Below, in pieces: positions 16,111 through 24,903 of a stretch of 36,596 nucleotides of DNA; position 1 is the first letter of the stretch; every line of letters starts with the position of its first letter. The stretch spans positions 1 through 36,596 of the forward strand of contig JAROBA010000047.1 of NCBI GenBank assembly GCA_029432815.1. Reading direction: 5' to 3'. The notes beneath the pieces are model-generated. The model saw nothing but the letters and a program-made list of their open reading frames with translations. It was not told the origin of the DNA and did not search any database. Made by a program: the position numbers and the translations under genes. The stretch comes from Pontiellaceae bacterium B1224. GTDB lineage: Bacteria > Verrucomicrobiota > Kiritimatiellia > Kiritimatiellales > Pontiellaceae.

Positions 16111-16302
16111 ATGGCAGTTCCAAAGAGAAAAACTTCGAAGAGTAAAAGCGCAAGCCGTAAGGCTCAGAACACCAAGAAGCCGATTGCCCGCGCTTCTTCT
16201 TCATGCTCCCAGTGTGGAGCTCCGGTTCAGTCGCACCATGCGTGCGCGAGCTGTGGATACTATAACGGACGCCAGGTGCTCACGGTCGTTGCTGAAGACT
16301 AG
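16111..16302 (+). CDS. rpmF: 50S ribosomal protein L32
   Basis: A 63-residue protein with the L32 start MAVPKRKTSKSK and two CxxC zinc pairs (CSQCG and CASCG). AAGGAGG lies six bases upstream of the ATG. The order yceD-rpmF-plsX is the classic arrangement linking ribosome and phospholipid synthesis. Confidence 0.98.
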   Translation: MAVPKRKTSKSKSASRKAQNTKKPIARASSSCSQCGAPVQSHHACASCGYYNGRQVLTVVAED

Positions 16303-16308
16303 AGAACC

Positions 16309-17319
16309 ATGCGGATCTCAATAGATGCGATGGGGGGCGATTATGCGCCTCAGGAAATCGTTGCCGGAACACTCCAGGCCGCTGAAAAACTTCAGGGTCT
16401 GGAAAAACTTTTTCTGGTCGGCGATGAAACCGCGATCAAGGCCGAACTTGCCAAGCACAAGGGGGCGGTCCCTTCGTGCATTGAAATTGTTCATTGCACG
16501 GAAGTGGTTGGCATGGGTGAATCGCCTGCGACGGCCATACGTCGTAAGAAAGACTCGTCGATTGTCCGTTCAATAATGCTGGTCAAAGAAGGGTTGGCTG
16601 ATGCGGTTTTCTCCGCGGGGAATACCGGAGCGGCGGTGGCGGCGGCAACGCTCAAGCTGCGTACTCTTAAAGGGGTGGCCCGTCCGGCCATTGCCACGCT
16701 TCTTCCAACGCCTAAAAAGAAGTTTCTGTTGCTCGATGCCGGGGCCAATCCGGACAGTACACCCGAAATGATTCAGCAGTATGCCGTGATGGGCAGCATT
16801 TATTCCCGTGAAATTCTCGGGGAGAAGAATCCCAAGGTCGGGCTTCTCAGTATTGGAGAAGAGGCGGCCAAGGGGAACGAAACCACGAAGAAAACATTCG
16901 GGTTGCTGGAAAAGACGCCGGTGAATTTTATCGGGAACGTTGAAAGTCGCGACCTTTACGGCGGCAAAGTCAGCGTGGCGGTCTGTGATGGATTTGTCGG
17001 AAATGTCGTGCTCAAAACCAGTGAAGCGGTTGCCAGCATGATTTCAGGATGGCTGAAAACGATGTTCAAACAGAATGTGGTGCGCATCCTTGGTTACTTA
17101 TTATCGCGCGGTGTTTTTAATGAGATGCGGTCGCATGCCGATCCGGCCAGTACAGGCGGTGCACCGTTGCTCGGAGCAAACGGTATTGTGATTATCGGTC
17201 ATGGTTCCTCAAACGCTTTTGCAACGTTTAACGGAATCCGTGTGGCTTCTGAAGCGATTGATCATGACTTAAACCATTTGATTGAAGCTGAACTTCAGCG
17301 TATAAATCCCGAAACATAG
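16309..17319 (+). CDS. plsX: Phosphate acyltransferase PlsX
   Basis: Converts acyl-ACP and phosphate to acyl-phosphate for phosphatidic acid synthesis on the inner face of the membrane. The 336-residue product has the family's N-terminal IDAMGGDYAP, the SAGNTGAAVAAATLKLRTLKGVARPAIAT block, LLDAGANPD, LLSIGEEAAKGNE, CDGFVGNVVLKTSE and a C-terminal GSSNAFATFNGIR. It starts six bases after the rpmF stop. A near-copy of the palindrome (16390-16404) encodes LQGLE. Confidence 0.97.
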   Translation: MRISIDAMGGDYAPQEIVAGTLQAAEKLQGLEKLFLVGDETAIKAELAKHKGAVPSCIEIVHCTEVVGMGESPATAIRRKKDSSIVRSIMLVKEGLADAVFSAGNTGAAVAAATLKLRTLKGVARPAIATLLPTPKKKFLLLDAGANPDSTPEMIQQYAVMGSIYSREILGEKNPKVGLLSIGEEAAKGNETTKKTFGLLEKTPVNFIGNVESRDLYGGKVSVAVCDGFVGNVVLKTSEAVASMISGWLKTMFKQNVVRILGYLLSRGVFNEMRSHADPASTGGAPLLGANGIVIIGHGSSNAFATFNGIRVASEAIDHDLNHLIEAELQRINPET

Positions 17320-17339
17320 TATTTTCACGGAACGCTTGC

Positions 17340-18332
17340 ATGGAACCGATACGGACAGTTTCAATCATTGGAACAGGATCTTATGTGCCTGAAAAGGTGC
17401 TGACTAATAAAGATCTTGAAAGCATTGTCGATACAACCGACGAATGGATTTATTCACGTACCGGCATGCGTGAACGCCATATTGCCGCCGAGGATCAGGC
17501 GGCTTCGGATTTAGGTACGGAAGCAGCCAAAAAGGCCATCGCCGATGCCGGGATTTCGGCAGAGGAGCTGGATCTTATTATTGTAGCCACTCTTTCACCG
17601 GATATGTTTTTCCCCAGCACCGCCTGCTTTGTGCAGGAGAAAATCGGCGCAAAAAATGCCTATTGTTATGATTTAGGAGCGGCATGCTCTGGATTCCTTT
17701 ATGCCATGGATACCGCGCGGGCGCAGATTGCCTGTGGTGCGGTTAAAACAGTTTTGGTGATTGGAAGCGAAAAAATGAGCACGTTTCTCGATTGGGAAGA
17801 CCGCAGCACCTGCATTCTTTTCGGCGATGGAGCCGGGGCCGCTGTTTTGCAGGCCGGTGGCGAAGGCCGCGGCGTGATGCAGTCGGTGATGGGTTCTGAT
17901 GGATCGTTGGCGCATCTGCTTTCAACTCCGGGGGGCGGCAGTCGAAACCCGATCTCGCACGAGATAATTGATCAAAAGCAGCACTTTCTGAAAATGGAGG
18001 GGCGCGATGTGTTTAAGCATGCCGTGACGCGTATGACAGAATCCGTGGTCCAGACATTGGAAAGGAACGGTCTCTCGGCGGATGATGTGAATTGTTTCAT
18101 TCCGCATCAGGCTAATATCCGCATCATCGATGCGATTTCCAAGCGGCTCGGCGTGGCCGATCGCATGTTTTCTAATGTTGAGAAATATGCCAATACGTCC
18201 TCGGCGGCTCTTGCAATTGCGCTGGACGAGGCCGTGAAAAGTGGTGCTGTGAAGAAGGGCGATCTGGTTGTGCTGACTGTATTTGGTGGCGGCTTTACCT
18301 GGGGTGCCAATGTTTTAGAGTGGGGTAAGTGA
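17340..18332 (+). CDS. fabH: 3-oxoacyl-ACP synthase III
   Basis: Starts fatty-acid synthesis by condensing acetyl-CoA with malonyl-ACP. The 330-residue enzyme has the Cys116-His256-Asn286 triad in AACSGFLYAMD, CFIPHQANIRI and EKYANTSSAA. It lies 20 bp after plsX, and its TGA overlaps the ATG of fabD. A one-mismatch palindrome (18048-18062) encodes VQTLE. Confidence 0.98.
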   Translation: MEPIRTVSIIGTGSYVPEKVLTNKDLESIVDTTDEWIYSRTGMRERHIAAEDQAASDLGTEAAKKAIADAGISAEELDLIIVATLSPDMFFPSTACFVQEKIGAKNAYCYDLGAACSGFLYAMDTARAQIACGAVKTVLVIGSEKMSTFLDWEDRSTCILFGDGAGAAVLQAGGEGRGVMQSVMGSDGSLAHLLSTPGGGSRNPISHEIIDQKQHFLKMEGRDVFKHAVTRMTESVVQTLERNGLSADDVNCFIPHQANIRIIDAISKRLGVADRMFSNVEKYANTSSAALAIALDEAVKSGAVKKGDLVVLTVFGGGFTWGANVLEWGK

Positions 18333-19237
18333 TGAAAAGAGCAATCGTATTTCCCGGACAGGGATCGCAAGTGGTTGGAATGGGCAAAGATTTTGCGGAT
18401 GCGATTCCGGAATGCAAAGCCCTGTTTGATAAAGCCAACGAAATCCTCGGCTATGATCTGGCTTCGATCTGTTTTAACGGGCCGCAGGAAGAGCTGAATA
18501 AATCGAACCACGCCCAGCTCGGTATTTTTGTAGCCAGTGCCGCCGCGTTCCAGGCATTGGAACTGAAACAGCCCGACCTGGAGTTTGATCTGCTGGCCGG
18601 GCACAGCCTCGGTGAATGGACCGCGCTTTATGTGGCCGGCGTCGTCAGTTTTGAAGACACGATTAAAGTACTGAAAGCCCGTGGTGAATTCATGCAGGCC
18701 GCCTGCGAAGAAAATCCGGGCGCCATGCTGGCAGTGATGAATCTGGATGGCGATAAGCTGGTTGAGATCGCAGCGGAAGCCGATTGCTATGTCGCCAACT
18801 TTAATTCACTGGCTCAGACGGTTCTTTCCGGAACTGCAGATTCGATTGATAAAGCGGAAGCGCTTTGCAAAGGAGCCGGGGCCAAGCGTGCTATTCGTCT
18901 GCCGGTGGCCGGGGCGTTTCATTCGCCGCTGATGCAGCCTGCTGCGAATAAAATGGATGATTTCCTGTCCGGTGTTGAACTGGGGACTCCGAATAAACCG
19001 GTTCTCTCCAATGTGACGGCAGATGTCCATGTTGACGGATCTATTCAGGACAATATGGTTAAACAGATCACGTCTTCGGTTCAGTGGGTGGCTTCGGTTC
19101 AGAAGCTGGCCGTTGATGGAGTTGAGGAAGTTATCGAGTGTGGTCCTGGCAAGGTGCTGGCTGGCCTTATAAAGCGTATTGACAAGAATGTTGCAGTCCG
19201 TAACATCGGCCAACTTTCTGATTTAGAAAACGAATAG
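18332..19237 (+). CDS. fabD: Malonyl-CoA:ACP transacylase
   Basis: Loads malonyl groups on ACP for chain elongation. The product of about 301 residues begins [13 protein letters not shown] and has the GHSLGEW nucleophile elbow (Ser92) and the AGAFHSPLM histidine motif. I use ATG 18332, which overlaps the fabH stop as TGATG, rather than the GTG one codon earlier. A palindrome copy (18548-18562) encodes FQALE in a surface helix region. Confidence 0.97.
   Translation: MKRAIVFPGQGSQVVGMGKDFADAIPECKALFDKANEILGYDLASICFNGPQEELNKSNHAQLGIFVASAAAFQALELKQPDLEFDLLAGHSLGEWTALYVAGVVSFEDTIKVLKARGEFMQAACEENPGAMLAVMNLDGDKLVEIAAEADCYVANFNSLAQTVLSGTADSIDKAEALCKGAGAKRAIRLPVAGAFHSPLMQPAANKMDDFLSGVELGTPNKPVLSNVTADVHVDGSIQDNMVKQITSSVQWVASVQKLAVDGVEEVIECGPGKVLAGLIKRIDKNVAVRNIGQLSDLENE
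18548..18562. repeat. 15-bp palindrome in fabD
   Basis: Exact copy, spacer GGCAT, read as FQALE. Confidence 0.8.
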
Positions 19238-19247
19238 GGGGAACAAC

Positions 19248-19991
19248 ATGTTTGAATTGAACGATAAAGTCGCCATGGTTACCGGAGCCGCTCGCGGTCT
19301 CGGACAGGCTATTGCGGTGAAACTCGCAGAGGCCGGTGCCGACATCGCCCTGTGCGATCTGAATGCAGAGTGGCTCGAAGATACTGCCGGGAAAGTTAAG
19401 GCATTGGGTCGCAAGGTTGAATGTTACGGCGTAAATGTGGCCGACGGTGAAAGCGTGACGGCAGGCGTGAAAGCCATTACGAAAGATTTTGGAAAGATTG
19501 ACGTGCTTGTCAATAATGCCGGCATAACCAAAGACGGATTGCTTATGCGAATGAGCGAAGACGATTGGGATGCGGTTTTGAATGTGAATCTTAAAGGTGT
19601 TTTCCTCTGCACCAAAGCCGCGATGCGCGGCATGATGAAGCAGCGTTCCGGCACCATCGTGAACATTGCTTCGGTGATTGGTCTGATGGGCAATGCCGGC
19701 CAGGCTAACTATGCGGCCTCCAAAGGCGGCGTAATTTCCTTCAGCAAAACGGTTGCGAAGGAACTGGCTTCCCGTAATGTCCGTTGTAACGCAGTTGCGC
19801 CGGGCTTCATCAAGTCCGCAATGACTGATAAGCTGGATGAAGAGATCCAGAATAAAATGAAAGAACTGATTCCGCTGAGCCGCTTCGGCGAACCGGAAGA
19901 TGTGGCGAATGTAGTACTGTTTTTGGCAAGTGATGCCTCCGCGTATGTTACTGGACAAGTCCTCTCGACATGCGGCGGCATGGTAATGTAA
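19248..19991 (+). CDS. fabG: 3-oxoacyl-ACP reductase
   Basis: NADPH-dependent short-chain dehydrogenase that reduces 3-oxoacyl-ACP. The 247-residue sequence has the [12 protein letters not shown] nucleotide loop (residues 12-23), NNAG, the catalytic Ser in [10 protein letters not shown] and the YAASK motif, and ends in a typical [13 protein letters not shown] lies upstream of the start, and the gene follows fabD by 10 bp. Confidence 0.97.
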   Translation: MFELNDKVAMVTGAARGLGQAIAVKLAEAGADIALCDLNAEWLEDTAGKVKALGRKVECYGVNVADGESVTAGVKAITKDFGKIDVLVNNAGITKDGLLMRMSEDDWDAVLNVNLKGVFLCTKAAMRGMMKQRSGTIVNIASVIGLMGNAGQANYAASKGGVISFSKTVAKELASRNVRCNAVAPGFIKSAMTDKLDEEIQNKMKELIPLSRFGEPEDVANVVLFLASDASAYVTGQVLSTCGGMVM

Positions 19992-20030
19992 CGTTTGTAA
20001 GTGTAAACCTAGGAATAAGGAGAATTAGAT

Positions 20031-20267
20031 ATGGCATTGGCAGATAAAGTAAAAGATATCATTGTTGAACAGCTTGGTGTAAATGCAGACCAGGTTACGA
20101 CCGAAGCTTCCTTCATCGAAGATCTTGGCGCTGACTCCCTCGATACGGTTGAGTTGGTTATGGCTTTCGAAGAAGAATTCGGTGCGGAAATTCCGGATGA
20201 AGACGCTGAAAAACTGACTTCGGTTGGCGGCGTGATCAGCTACCTGTCGGAAAAAGGTTTCGAGTAA
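20031..20267 (+). CDS. acpP: Acyl carrier protein
   Basis: A 78-residue acidic protein with the phosphopantetheine attachment serine at residue 36 in [16 protein letters not shown] precedes the ATG. It lies between fabG and fabF as in most bacteria, and supplies the acyl carrier for the enzymes of this operon. Confidence 0.98.
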   Translation: MALADKVKDIIVEQLGVNADQVTTEASFIEDLGADSLDTVELVMAFEEEFGAEIPDEDAEKLTSVGGVISYLSEKGFE

Positions 20268-20285
20268 ACAGCTCGGTGATTTTCC

Positions 20286-20326
20286 AATGGCCGGAACTGC
20301 TCGAAAAATGGGTGGGGCCGGCCATT
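20286..20326 (+). other. acpP-fabF intercistronic hairpin
   Basis: AATGGCCGG (20286-20294) pairs perfectly with CCGGCCATT (20318-20326) across a 23-base loop, with no T run after it. It could stabilise the abundant acpP message or damp transcription into fabF. The left arm overlaps a one-mismatch palindrome copy (20282-20296). Confidence 0.5.
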
Positions 20327-20356
20327 TAGCATTAAATTAATATCGAGGTACGGGGT

Positions 20357-21601
20357 ATGAGTGGACGTAAAGTAGTGGTCACCGGTCTGGGTGTCGTTTC
20401 GCCTGTGGCCAGCGAGCTTAACGCTTTCTGGGAAGGTATCAAAAACGGGAAGTCCGGTATCGGTCTGGTCAAGCAGATGGATGATATCGAAAATTATCCT
20501 GTTCAAATTGGCGGCGAAGTCCGAGATCTCGATATTGAAAGGTTTGTAGATAAAAAAGATGCTCGGAAAATGGACCCGTTTTCCATCTACGGCGTTGCGG
20601 CAGCTGTATTGGCGATTGAAAATTCGGGAATGGACCTTTCGATGGTCGATCTCGAACGCGTCGGTGTCATTGCCAGTTCCGGTATAGGCGGTATGCAGGT
20701 GATGCAGAATGAATGCCTCAAGGCCTATGAAAAAGGTCCGCGTCGTGTTTCCCCGCAGCTCATTCCCCAGATGATCACCAATATTCTCTCCGGATATGTT
20801 TCAATCAAATACGGCTTTAAAGGCCCCAATTTCTGTGTCACCAGCGCCTGTGCGTCGGGAACACACTCCATCGGCGAAGCCATGCGCATTATTCAGTACG
20901 GCGATGCGGATGTCATGATTGCCGGTGGATCCGAAGCTTCGGTCGCGATGCTCGGTGTGGCCGGCTTTGCTGCGCTCCGTGCCACCAGTCGCCGGAACGA
21001 CGATCCTGAAGGCGCATCCCGTCCGTTCGATAAGGAGCGCGATGGATTTGTCATGTCGGAAGGAGCCGGTATTGTGGTGCTGGAATCCGAAGAGCATGCT
21101 CTGGCCCGTGGGGCCACGATTTATTGTGAAGCTGCAGGTTATGGCCGTACCGGCGATGCGTATCACGTTACCGCTCCGGCGGAAGAGGCTGATCAGGCGG
21201 CGCGTGGAATGAAGTTGGCAATCAAGGATGCGGGGCTGACGCCGGACGATATTGATTACATCAATGCCCACGGCACTTCGACTTATTTTAACGACAAGGG
21301 TGAAACCATTGCCATCAAGAAAGCGCTTGGCGAAGAAAAGGCCTATAAAACAGCTGTCAGCTCGACTAAATCGATGACTGGGCACATGCTGGGAGCAGCC
21401 GGTGGAATTGAAGCTGCCATTTGTGCGTTGGCAATTCGCGACAGCATTGCTCCTCCGACGATCAACTACACCACGCCGGATCCCGAATGCGATCTGGACT
21501 ATGTGCCGAATGTGGCGCGCGAAATGGAAATTAATGCGGCGCTGAGCAACTCGCTCGGTTTCGGCGGGCACAACGCCACACTCTGTTTTAAGAAAATCTA
21601 G
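20357..21601 (+). CDS. fabF: 3-oxoacyl-ACP synthase II
   Basis: Elongating beta-ketoacyl-ACP synthase. The 414-residue protein has the Cys-His-His triad of KAS II in SACASGTHSIGEA, INAHGTSTYFNDKGE and KSMTGHMLGAAGG, and the C-terminal NSLGFGGHNATL. It is the last gene of the yceD-rpmF-plsX-fab operon, directly followed by a terminator. Confidence 0.98.
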   Translation: MSGRKVVVTGLGVVSPVASELNAFWEGIKNGKSGIGLVKQMDDIENYPVQIGGEVRDLDIERFVDKKDARKMDPFSIYGVAAAVLAIENSGMDLSMVDLERVGVIASSGIGGMQVMQNECLKAYEKGPRRVSPQLIPQMITNILSGYVSIKYGFKGPNFCVTSACASGTHSIGEAMRIIQYGDADVMIAGGSEASVAMLGVAGFAALRATSRRNDDPEGASRPFDKERDGFVMSEGAGIVVLESEEHALARGATIYCEAAGYGRTGDAYHVTAPAEEADQAARGMKLAIKDAGLTPDDIDYINAHGTSTYFNDKGETIAIKKALGEEKAYKTAVSSTKSMTGHMLGAAGGIEAAICALAIRDSIAPPTINYTTPDPECDLDYVPNVAREMEINAALSNSLGFGGHNATLCFKKI

Positions 21602-21604
21602 ATT

Positions 21605-21619
21605 TTCCAACCATTGGAA
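21605..21619. repeat. 15-bp palindrome, fabF-hldE gap copy 1
   Basis: Exact TTCCA-ACCAT-TGGAA copy just after the fabF stop codon. Confidence 0.85.
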
Positions 21620-21625
21620 GTGAAC

Positions 21626-21660
21626 AAGGCGTTCCGCTCGGCGGAACGCCTTTTGTTTTT
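21626..21660 (+). terminator. Terminator of the fab operon
   Basis: AAGGCGTTCCGC and GCGGAACGCCTT form a perfect 12-bp stem with a three-base loop, followed by TTTTGTTTTTT. It lies 24 bp after fabF. Confidence 0.93.
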
Positions 21661-21666
21661 TACGGC

Positions 21667-21681
21667 TTCCAATGATTGGAA
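21667..21681. repeat. 15-bp palindrome, fabF-hldE gap copy 2
   Basis: Exact, perfectly self-complementary arms TTCCAAT and ATTGGAA around one central base (TTCCA-ATGAT-TGGAA). Confidence 0.85.
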
Positions 21682-21695
21682 GAAAACGCCATGTT

Positions 21696-21710
21696 TTCCA
21701 GACCTTGGAA
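21696..21710. repeat. 15-bp palindrome, fabF-hldE gap copy 3
   Basis: Exact TTCCA-GACCT-TGGAA copy. Confidence 0.85.
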
Positions 21711-21718
21711 ACAGTGCT

Positions 21719-21733
21719 TTCCAATGATTGGAA
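21719..21733. repeat. 15-bp palindrome, fabF-hldE gap copy 4
   Basis: Exact TTCCA-ATGAT-TGGAA copy, the same sequence as copy 2. Its right arm, GGAAG, also serves as the ribosome-binding site of the next gene. Confidence 0.85.
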
Positions 21734-21739
21734 GATATC

Positions 21740-22237
21740 ATGAGAAACTTTGAAGACAAAATTATGACCCGTGAGCAGATGATTGCTGAGCGGGCGCGAT
21801 TAAAAGAGCGGGGGGCGGTCGTTTCGTTTACCAATGGATGTTTCGATATTCTGCATCCCGGCCATGTGACCTATCTGCAGTTCGCCCGCGAGCAGGGCGA
21901 TGTGTTGGTGCTGGGGATGAATTCCGATGCATCGGTGAGGCGGAATAAGGGCGATGACCGGCCGATCGTTTGCGAAGAGGATCGCGCCAAAGTGATTGCT
22001 GCACTGGAGTGCATTGATTATGTGGTACTCTTCGACGAAGACGAGCCGCGTGAGCTGATTGCCGAGATTCTTCCCGATGTGTTGGTGAAAGGCGAGGACT
22101 GGGCGCACTATGTTTCGGGTCGCGAAGAAGTGGAAGCCGCCGGCGGCAAAGTGGTGCTCGCCAAAATGGTCGAAGGCCGTTCGACCACCAATGTCATCGG
22201 ACGAATTTTAGAAGTGTACGGAAAGACGGAGAAATAG
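21740..22237 (+). CDS. D-glycero-beta-D-manno-heptose 1-phosphate adenylyltransferase (HldE C-domain type)
   Basis: Nucleotidyltransferase that makes ADP-heptose for the LPS core. The 165-residue protein corresponds to the second domain of HldE (RfaE2). It has TNGCFDILHPGHVTYL with the HxGH motif at residues 39-42, LGMNSDASVRRNKG, and the late VEGRSTTNVIGRI segment. The kinase domain is absent, so another gene must supply it. I use ATG 21740 (MRNFEDKI), spaced six bases from GGAAG, in preference to an upstream TTG. The hldD-type gene begins one base after its stop. Confidence 0.93.
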   Translation: MRNFEDKIMTREQMIAERARLKERGAVVSFTNGCFDILHPGHVTYLQFAREQGDVLVLGMNSDASVRRNKGDDRPIVCEEDRAKVIAALECIDYVVLFDEDEPRELIAEILPDVLVKGEDWAHYVSGREEVEAAGGKVVLAKMVEGRSTTNVIGRILEVYGKTEK

Positions 22238-22238
22238 A

Positions 22239-23204
22239 ATGTCTATCAAATATATCGTAACCGGCGGGGCCGGGTTTATCGGCAGCAACATTGTGAAAGA
22301 ACTCAATGCGCGAGGCGAGGATGATATTCTGATCGTCGATTCGCTGGGCATGGGCGAAAAGTGGAAAAACCTCGTCGGTTTGCGTTATGAAGATTACCTG
22401 GATAAAAACGATCTGTTTACCGTGTTGGCTGATGGAATTCTGGCTGATGTGGAGGCAGTTTATCATCTGGGCGCCTGCAGCGCGACTACGGAAAAGGATG
22501 CCGACTATCTGGCCGAAAATAATTACGGCTACACCCGTGCGCTGTGCGAAGAGTGTCTGGCGCATGAGGTCCGGTTTGTTTATGCCTCCAGTGCTGCCAC
22601 CTATGGCGATGGAAATTTAGGCTATTCGGATGCCGATGAAGAAACCCCGAAATTCAAGCCGCTGAATATGTACGGCTATTCCAAGCACATGTTTGATCTT
22701 TGGGCGCTGAAAGCGGGTGTTGCGGATCTGATTGCCGGCATGAAATATTTTAATGTCTATGGTCCCGGCGAGGGACACAAAGACGATATGCGCTCGGTGA
22801 TTCATAAATCCTATTTCCAAATATTGGAAACCGGCGAAGTGAAGCTCTTTAAATCGCATCGCCCGGATTACAAAGACGGCGAGCAGGTTCGTGATTTCGT
22901 CTACGTGAAAGATGCGGTGAAAGAAACGCTTTGGTTTGGTGAAAACCGCCAGGTCGGTGGGGTCTTCAACTGCGGAACCGGCACGCCGCGCACCTGGGTG
23001 GATCTGGTCTCGTCTGTATTTAAAGCGATGGGTCGCGAGCCGAACATTACGTTCATTGATATGCCGGAGCATCTGCAGGGCAAGTATCAGTATCACACAC
23101 AGGCTGATCTCACGAAGCTGCGTTCGGTGGGCTATGATGCCGAGTTCACAGCCCTCGAAGATGGCGTGGCCGATTATGTTCAGAATTATCTGATGACCGA
23201 ATAA
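22239..23204 (+). CDS. hldD: ADP-L-glycero-D-manno-heptose 6-epimerase
   Basis: Converts ADP-D,D-heptose to ADP-L,D-heptose, the LPS inner-core sugar donor. The 321-residue extended short-chain dehydrogenase has the GGAGFIGSN nucleotide loop at residues 9-17, the heptose-epimerase signature SLGMGEKWKNLVGL, the ASSAATYGDG serine region, and the YGYSK catalytic pair. It adjoins the adenylyltransferase, the previous step of the same pathway. A palindrome copy (22815-22829) encodes FQILE. Its TAA overlaps the next ATG. Confidence 0.93.
   Translation: MSIKYIVTGGAGFIGSNIVKELNARGEDDILIVDSLGMGEKWKNLVGLRYEDYLDKNDLFTVLADGILADVEAVYHLGACSATTEKDADYLAENNYGYTRALCEECLAHEVRFVYASSAATYGDGNLGYSDADEETPKFKPLNMYGYSKHMFDLWALKAGVADLIAGMKYFNVYGPGEGHKDDMRSVIHKSYFQILETGEVKLFKSHRPDYKDGEQVRDFVYVKDAVKETLWFGENRQVGGVFNCGTGTPRTWVDLVSSVFKAMGREPNITFIDMPEHLQGKYQYHTQADLTKLRSVGYDAEFTALEDGVADYVQNYLMTE
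22815..22829. repeat. 15-bp palindrome in hldD
   Basis: Exact copy, spacer AATAT, read as FQILE. Confidence 0.8.
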
Positions 23205-24451
23205 TGGCGGTCAGTATTGCCGAGATGATCCTGCTGGGTTTGCTGGCAGATTGGATATTTCGCAAACTGCGGATGCCCGGATTGCTGGGCATGCTTCTGC
23301 TCGGCGTTCTGTTCGGCCCCTATGTTTGGAATTTGATGGATCCCGGCTTTCTGGCGGCCTCTTCCGATCTTCGGATGATTGCGCTGATTATTATCCTTCT
23401 CCGGGCCGGGTTTGAACTGAGTCGGGATGTGCTCAAGCGCGTCGGCGTACAGGCATTGTTGATGTCTTTTATTCCAGGGGTGCTTGAGGGCGGGACGATT
23501 GCGCTGCTCGGCCCGAAATTTCTGCCGCTGACTCATCTGGAGTCGGCCATGCTCGGTTTTATTATTGCGGCTGTTTCTCCTGCAGTGGTAGTGCCCATGA
23601 TGATCAGCTTTATTGAGCGGAAGATGGGAGCGAAGAAGGGTATTCCGACCCTGATTCTGGCCGCGGCATCGTTGGATGATGTGGTTGCCATTGTCATCTT
23701 TACGGTTTTTCTTGGATTTTATACCGGATCTGCCGAAAATATTCTGCTGAAAGTAGCTGGTATTCCGGTTTCAATTGTGGCCGGTATCGTTGTTGGATTG
23801 CTGATCGGACTTTTGCTGGTTAAACTCTTTGAGCGTTTTAATCCGCGGGCAACCAAACGGACGATGATTGTGATTGGTGTTTCCATACTGCTGGTCCGAT
23901 TTCAGGTTCTGCTGGAAGGGTGGGGGATTCCTTTTGCTGCTCTGTTGGCTGTGATGGCCACGGGCTACATCATCCTTCAAAAACGTGAACACATGGCGCA
24001 TGAGATTTCTTCCAAACTTGGGAAACTCTGGGTTTTTGCGTCGATCATGCTGTTTACGCTGGTGGGTGCTAAAGTGAACGTTTCTCTGGCCTGGCATACC
24101 GGGCTGGCGGGGCTTGGATTGATTGTGTGCGGACTTGTGGCACGCAGTGCCGGCGTTTTTCTATCTCTTACCGGCAGTGCCCTGAATCTGCAGGAGCGTC
24201 TGTTTACTGTGGTATCCTATTGGCCGAAAGCCACCGTGCAGGCGGCCATGGGAGCGGTTCCGTTGGGGGCCATGGTGTCGATGGGGATGGATACCGCTCC
24301 GGGTGAGGTTATTCTGGCGGTGGCCGTGACGAGTATTGTCTTTACTGCTCCGCTTGGAGCTGTGGCGATTAAACTGGTGGGTGAGCGCACGCTTCAGCCG
24401 GAAACGGATGGCACGTATGCGGCTGCAGATGCGGCTTTAGAGAGTCGCTAG
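23204..24451 (+). CDS. Cation/proton antiporter (CPA family)
   Basis: A 415-residue integral membrane protein with about 12 hydrophobic segments, probably exchanging Na+ or K+ for H+. The DD pair (Asp158-Asp159 in AAASLDDVVAI) marks the ion-binding site of electrogenic monovalent cation/proton antiporters. The first segment, LADWIFRKLRMPGLLGMLLLGVLFGP, is the family's conserved opening. The C-terminal regulatory domain found in KefB or NhaP2 is missing. It overlaps hldD by one base (TAATG), so it is cotranscribed with heptose genes. The substrate cannot be assigned. Confidence 0.88.
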   Translation: MAVSIAEMILLGLLADWIFRKLRMPGLLGMLLLGVLFGPYVWNLMDPGFLAASSDLRMIALIIILLRAGFELSRDVLKRVGVQALLMSFIPGVLEGGTIALLGPKFLPLTHLESAMLGFIIAAVSPAVVVPMMISFIERKMGAKKGIPTLILAAASLDDVVAIVIFTVFLGFYTGSAENILLKVAGIPVSIVAGIVVGLLIGLLLVKLFERFNPRATKRTMIVIGVSILLVRFQVLLEGWGIPFAALLAVMATGYIILQKREHMAHEISSKLGKLWVFASIMLFTLVGAKVNVSLAWHTGLAGLGLIVCGLVARSAGVFLSLTGSALNLQERLFTVVSYWPKATVQAAMGAVPLGAMVSMGMDTAPGEVILAVAVTSIVFTAPLGAVAIKLVGERTLQPETDGTYAAADAALESR

Positions 24452-24903
24452 AAGTCGGAGCATGGTTATTGGGGGCTAAATTCCGGTGTAAATTCCTTCT
24501 TTTTTTTCTGCCGCTCTATCTGAGCTTGATAATTTTTTACGTCGAGTTGTGTTTGTTTTTTGTTAATAGAGTTAGCAAATCGGAATGTTCCAGTCCTGTT
24601 TCGATCATGTTGGTCTACAAATAGATGTGATATCACGGCTTTAAAAACTCCAAAAATGTAAGGGAAAGAGTTTAGGAAACGGGGTTGTGAAGTTTAAACT
24701 TGGCGTTCCGGTTTTTGTCGAACACCCCGTCTTTCATGGGATTTTTTGCGGTTATTGGCTTGAATTATTTCCTAAGCATAATAGCTTGTTACGAATCGCA
24801 ATTATTATGGGCCGCGTCAATGTGGAAGCATATATCGGGCGATACTGGGATGGTAGGAAGGCCGTCCTGTTTTTTTTGTTACTATGTAACGAGGGGTAAG
24901 TAT
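24452..24903. other. 452-bp intergenic region without a supported gene
   Basis: A/T-rich DNA between the antiporter and the TPR operon. It holds perfect palindromes GTGATATCAC (24627-24636) and AAGTTTAAACTT (24690-24701). TTTAAACTTGGC (24693-24704) also occurs just upstream of rpoN (108-119). Open frames here look like chance and lack ribosome-binding sites. The promoter of the downstream operon must be here, but I cannot place it with confidence. Confidence 0.5.

Noticed and set aside
20801-21724. Long minus-strand open frame opposite fabF
   Set aside because: Antisense shadow that crosses the fab terminator and palindromes; no recognisable protein.
24622-24640. CRP-type operator at TGTGATATCACG
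   Set aside because: The half-sites are separated by two bases rather than six, so it does not fit a CRP site. It is recorded only as a palindrome.
24687-24899. A 70-codon open frame upstream of the TPR operon
   Set aside because: No ribosome-binding site, no recognisable motif, and it overlaps the long-frame extension of the TPR gene in another frame. Its composition fits non-coding DNA.
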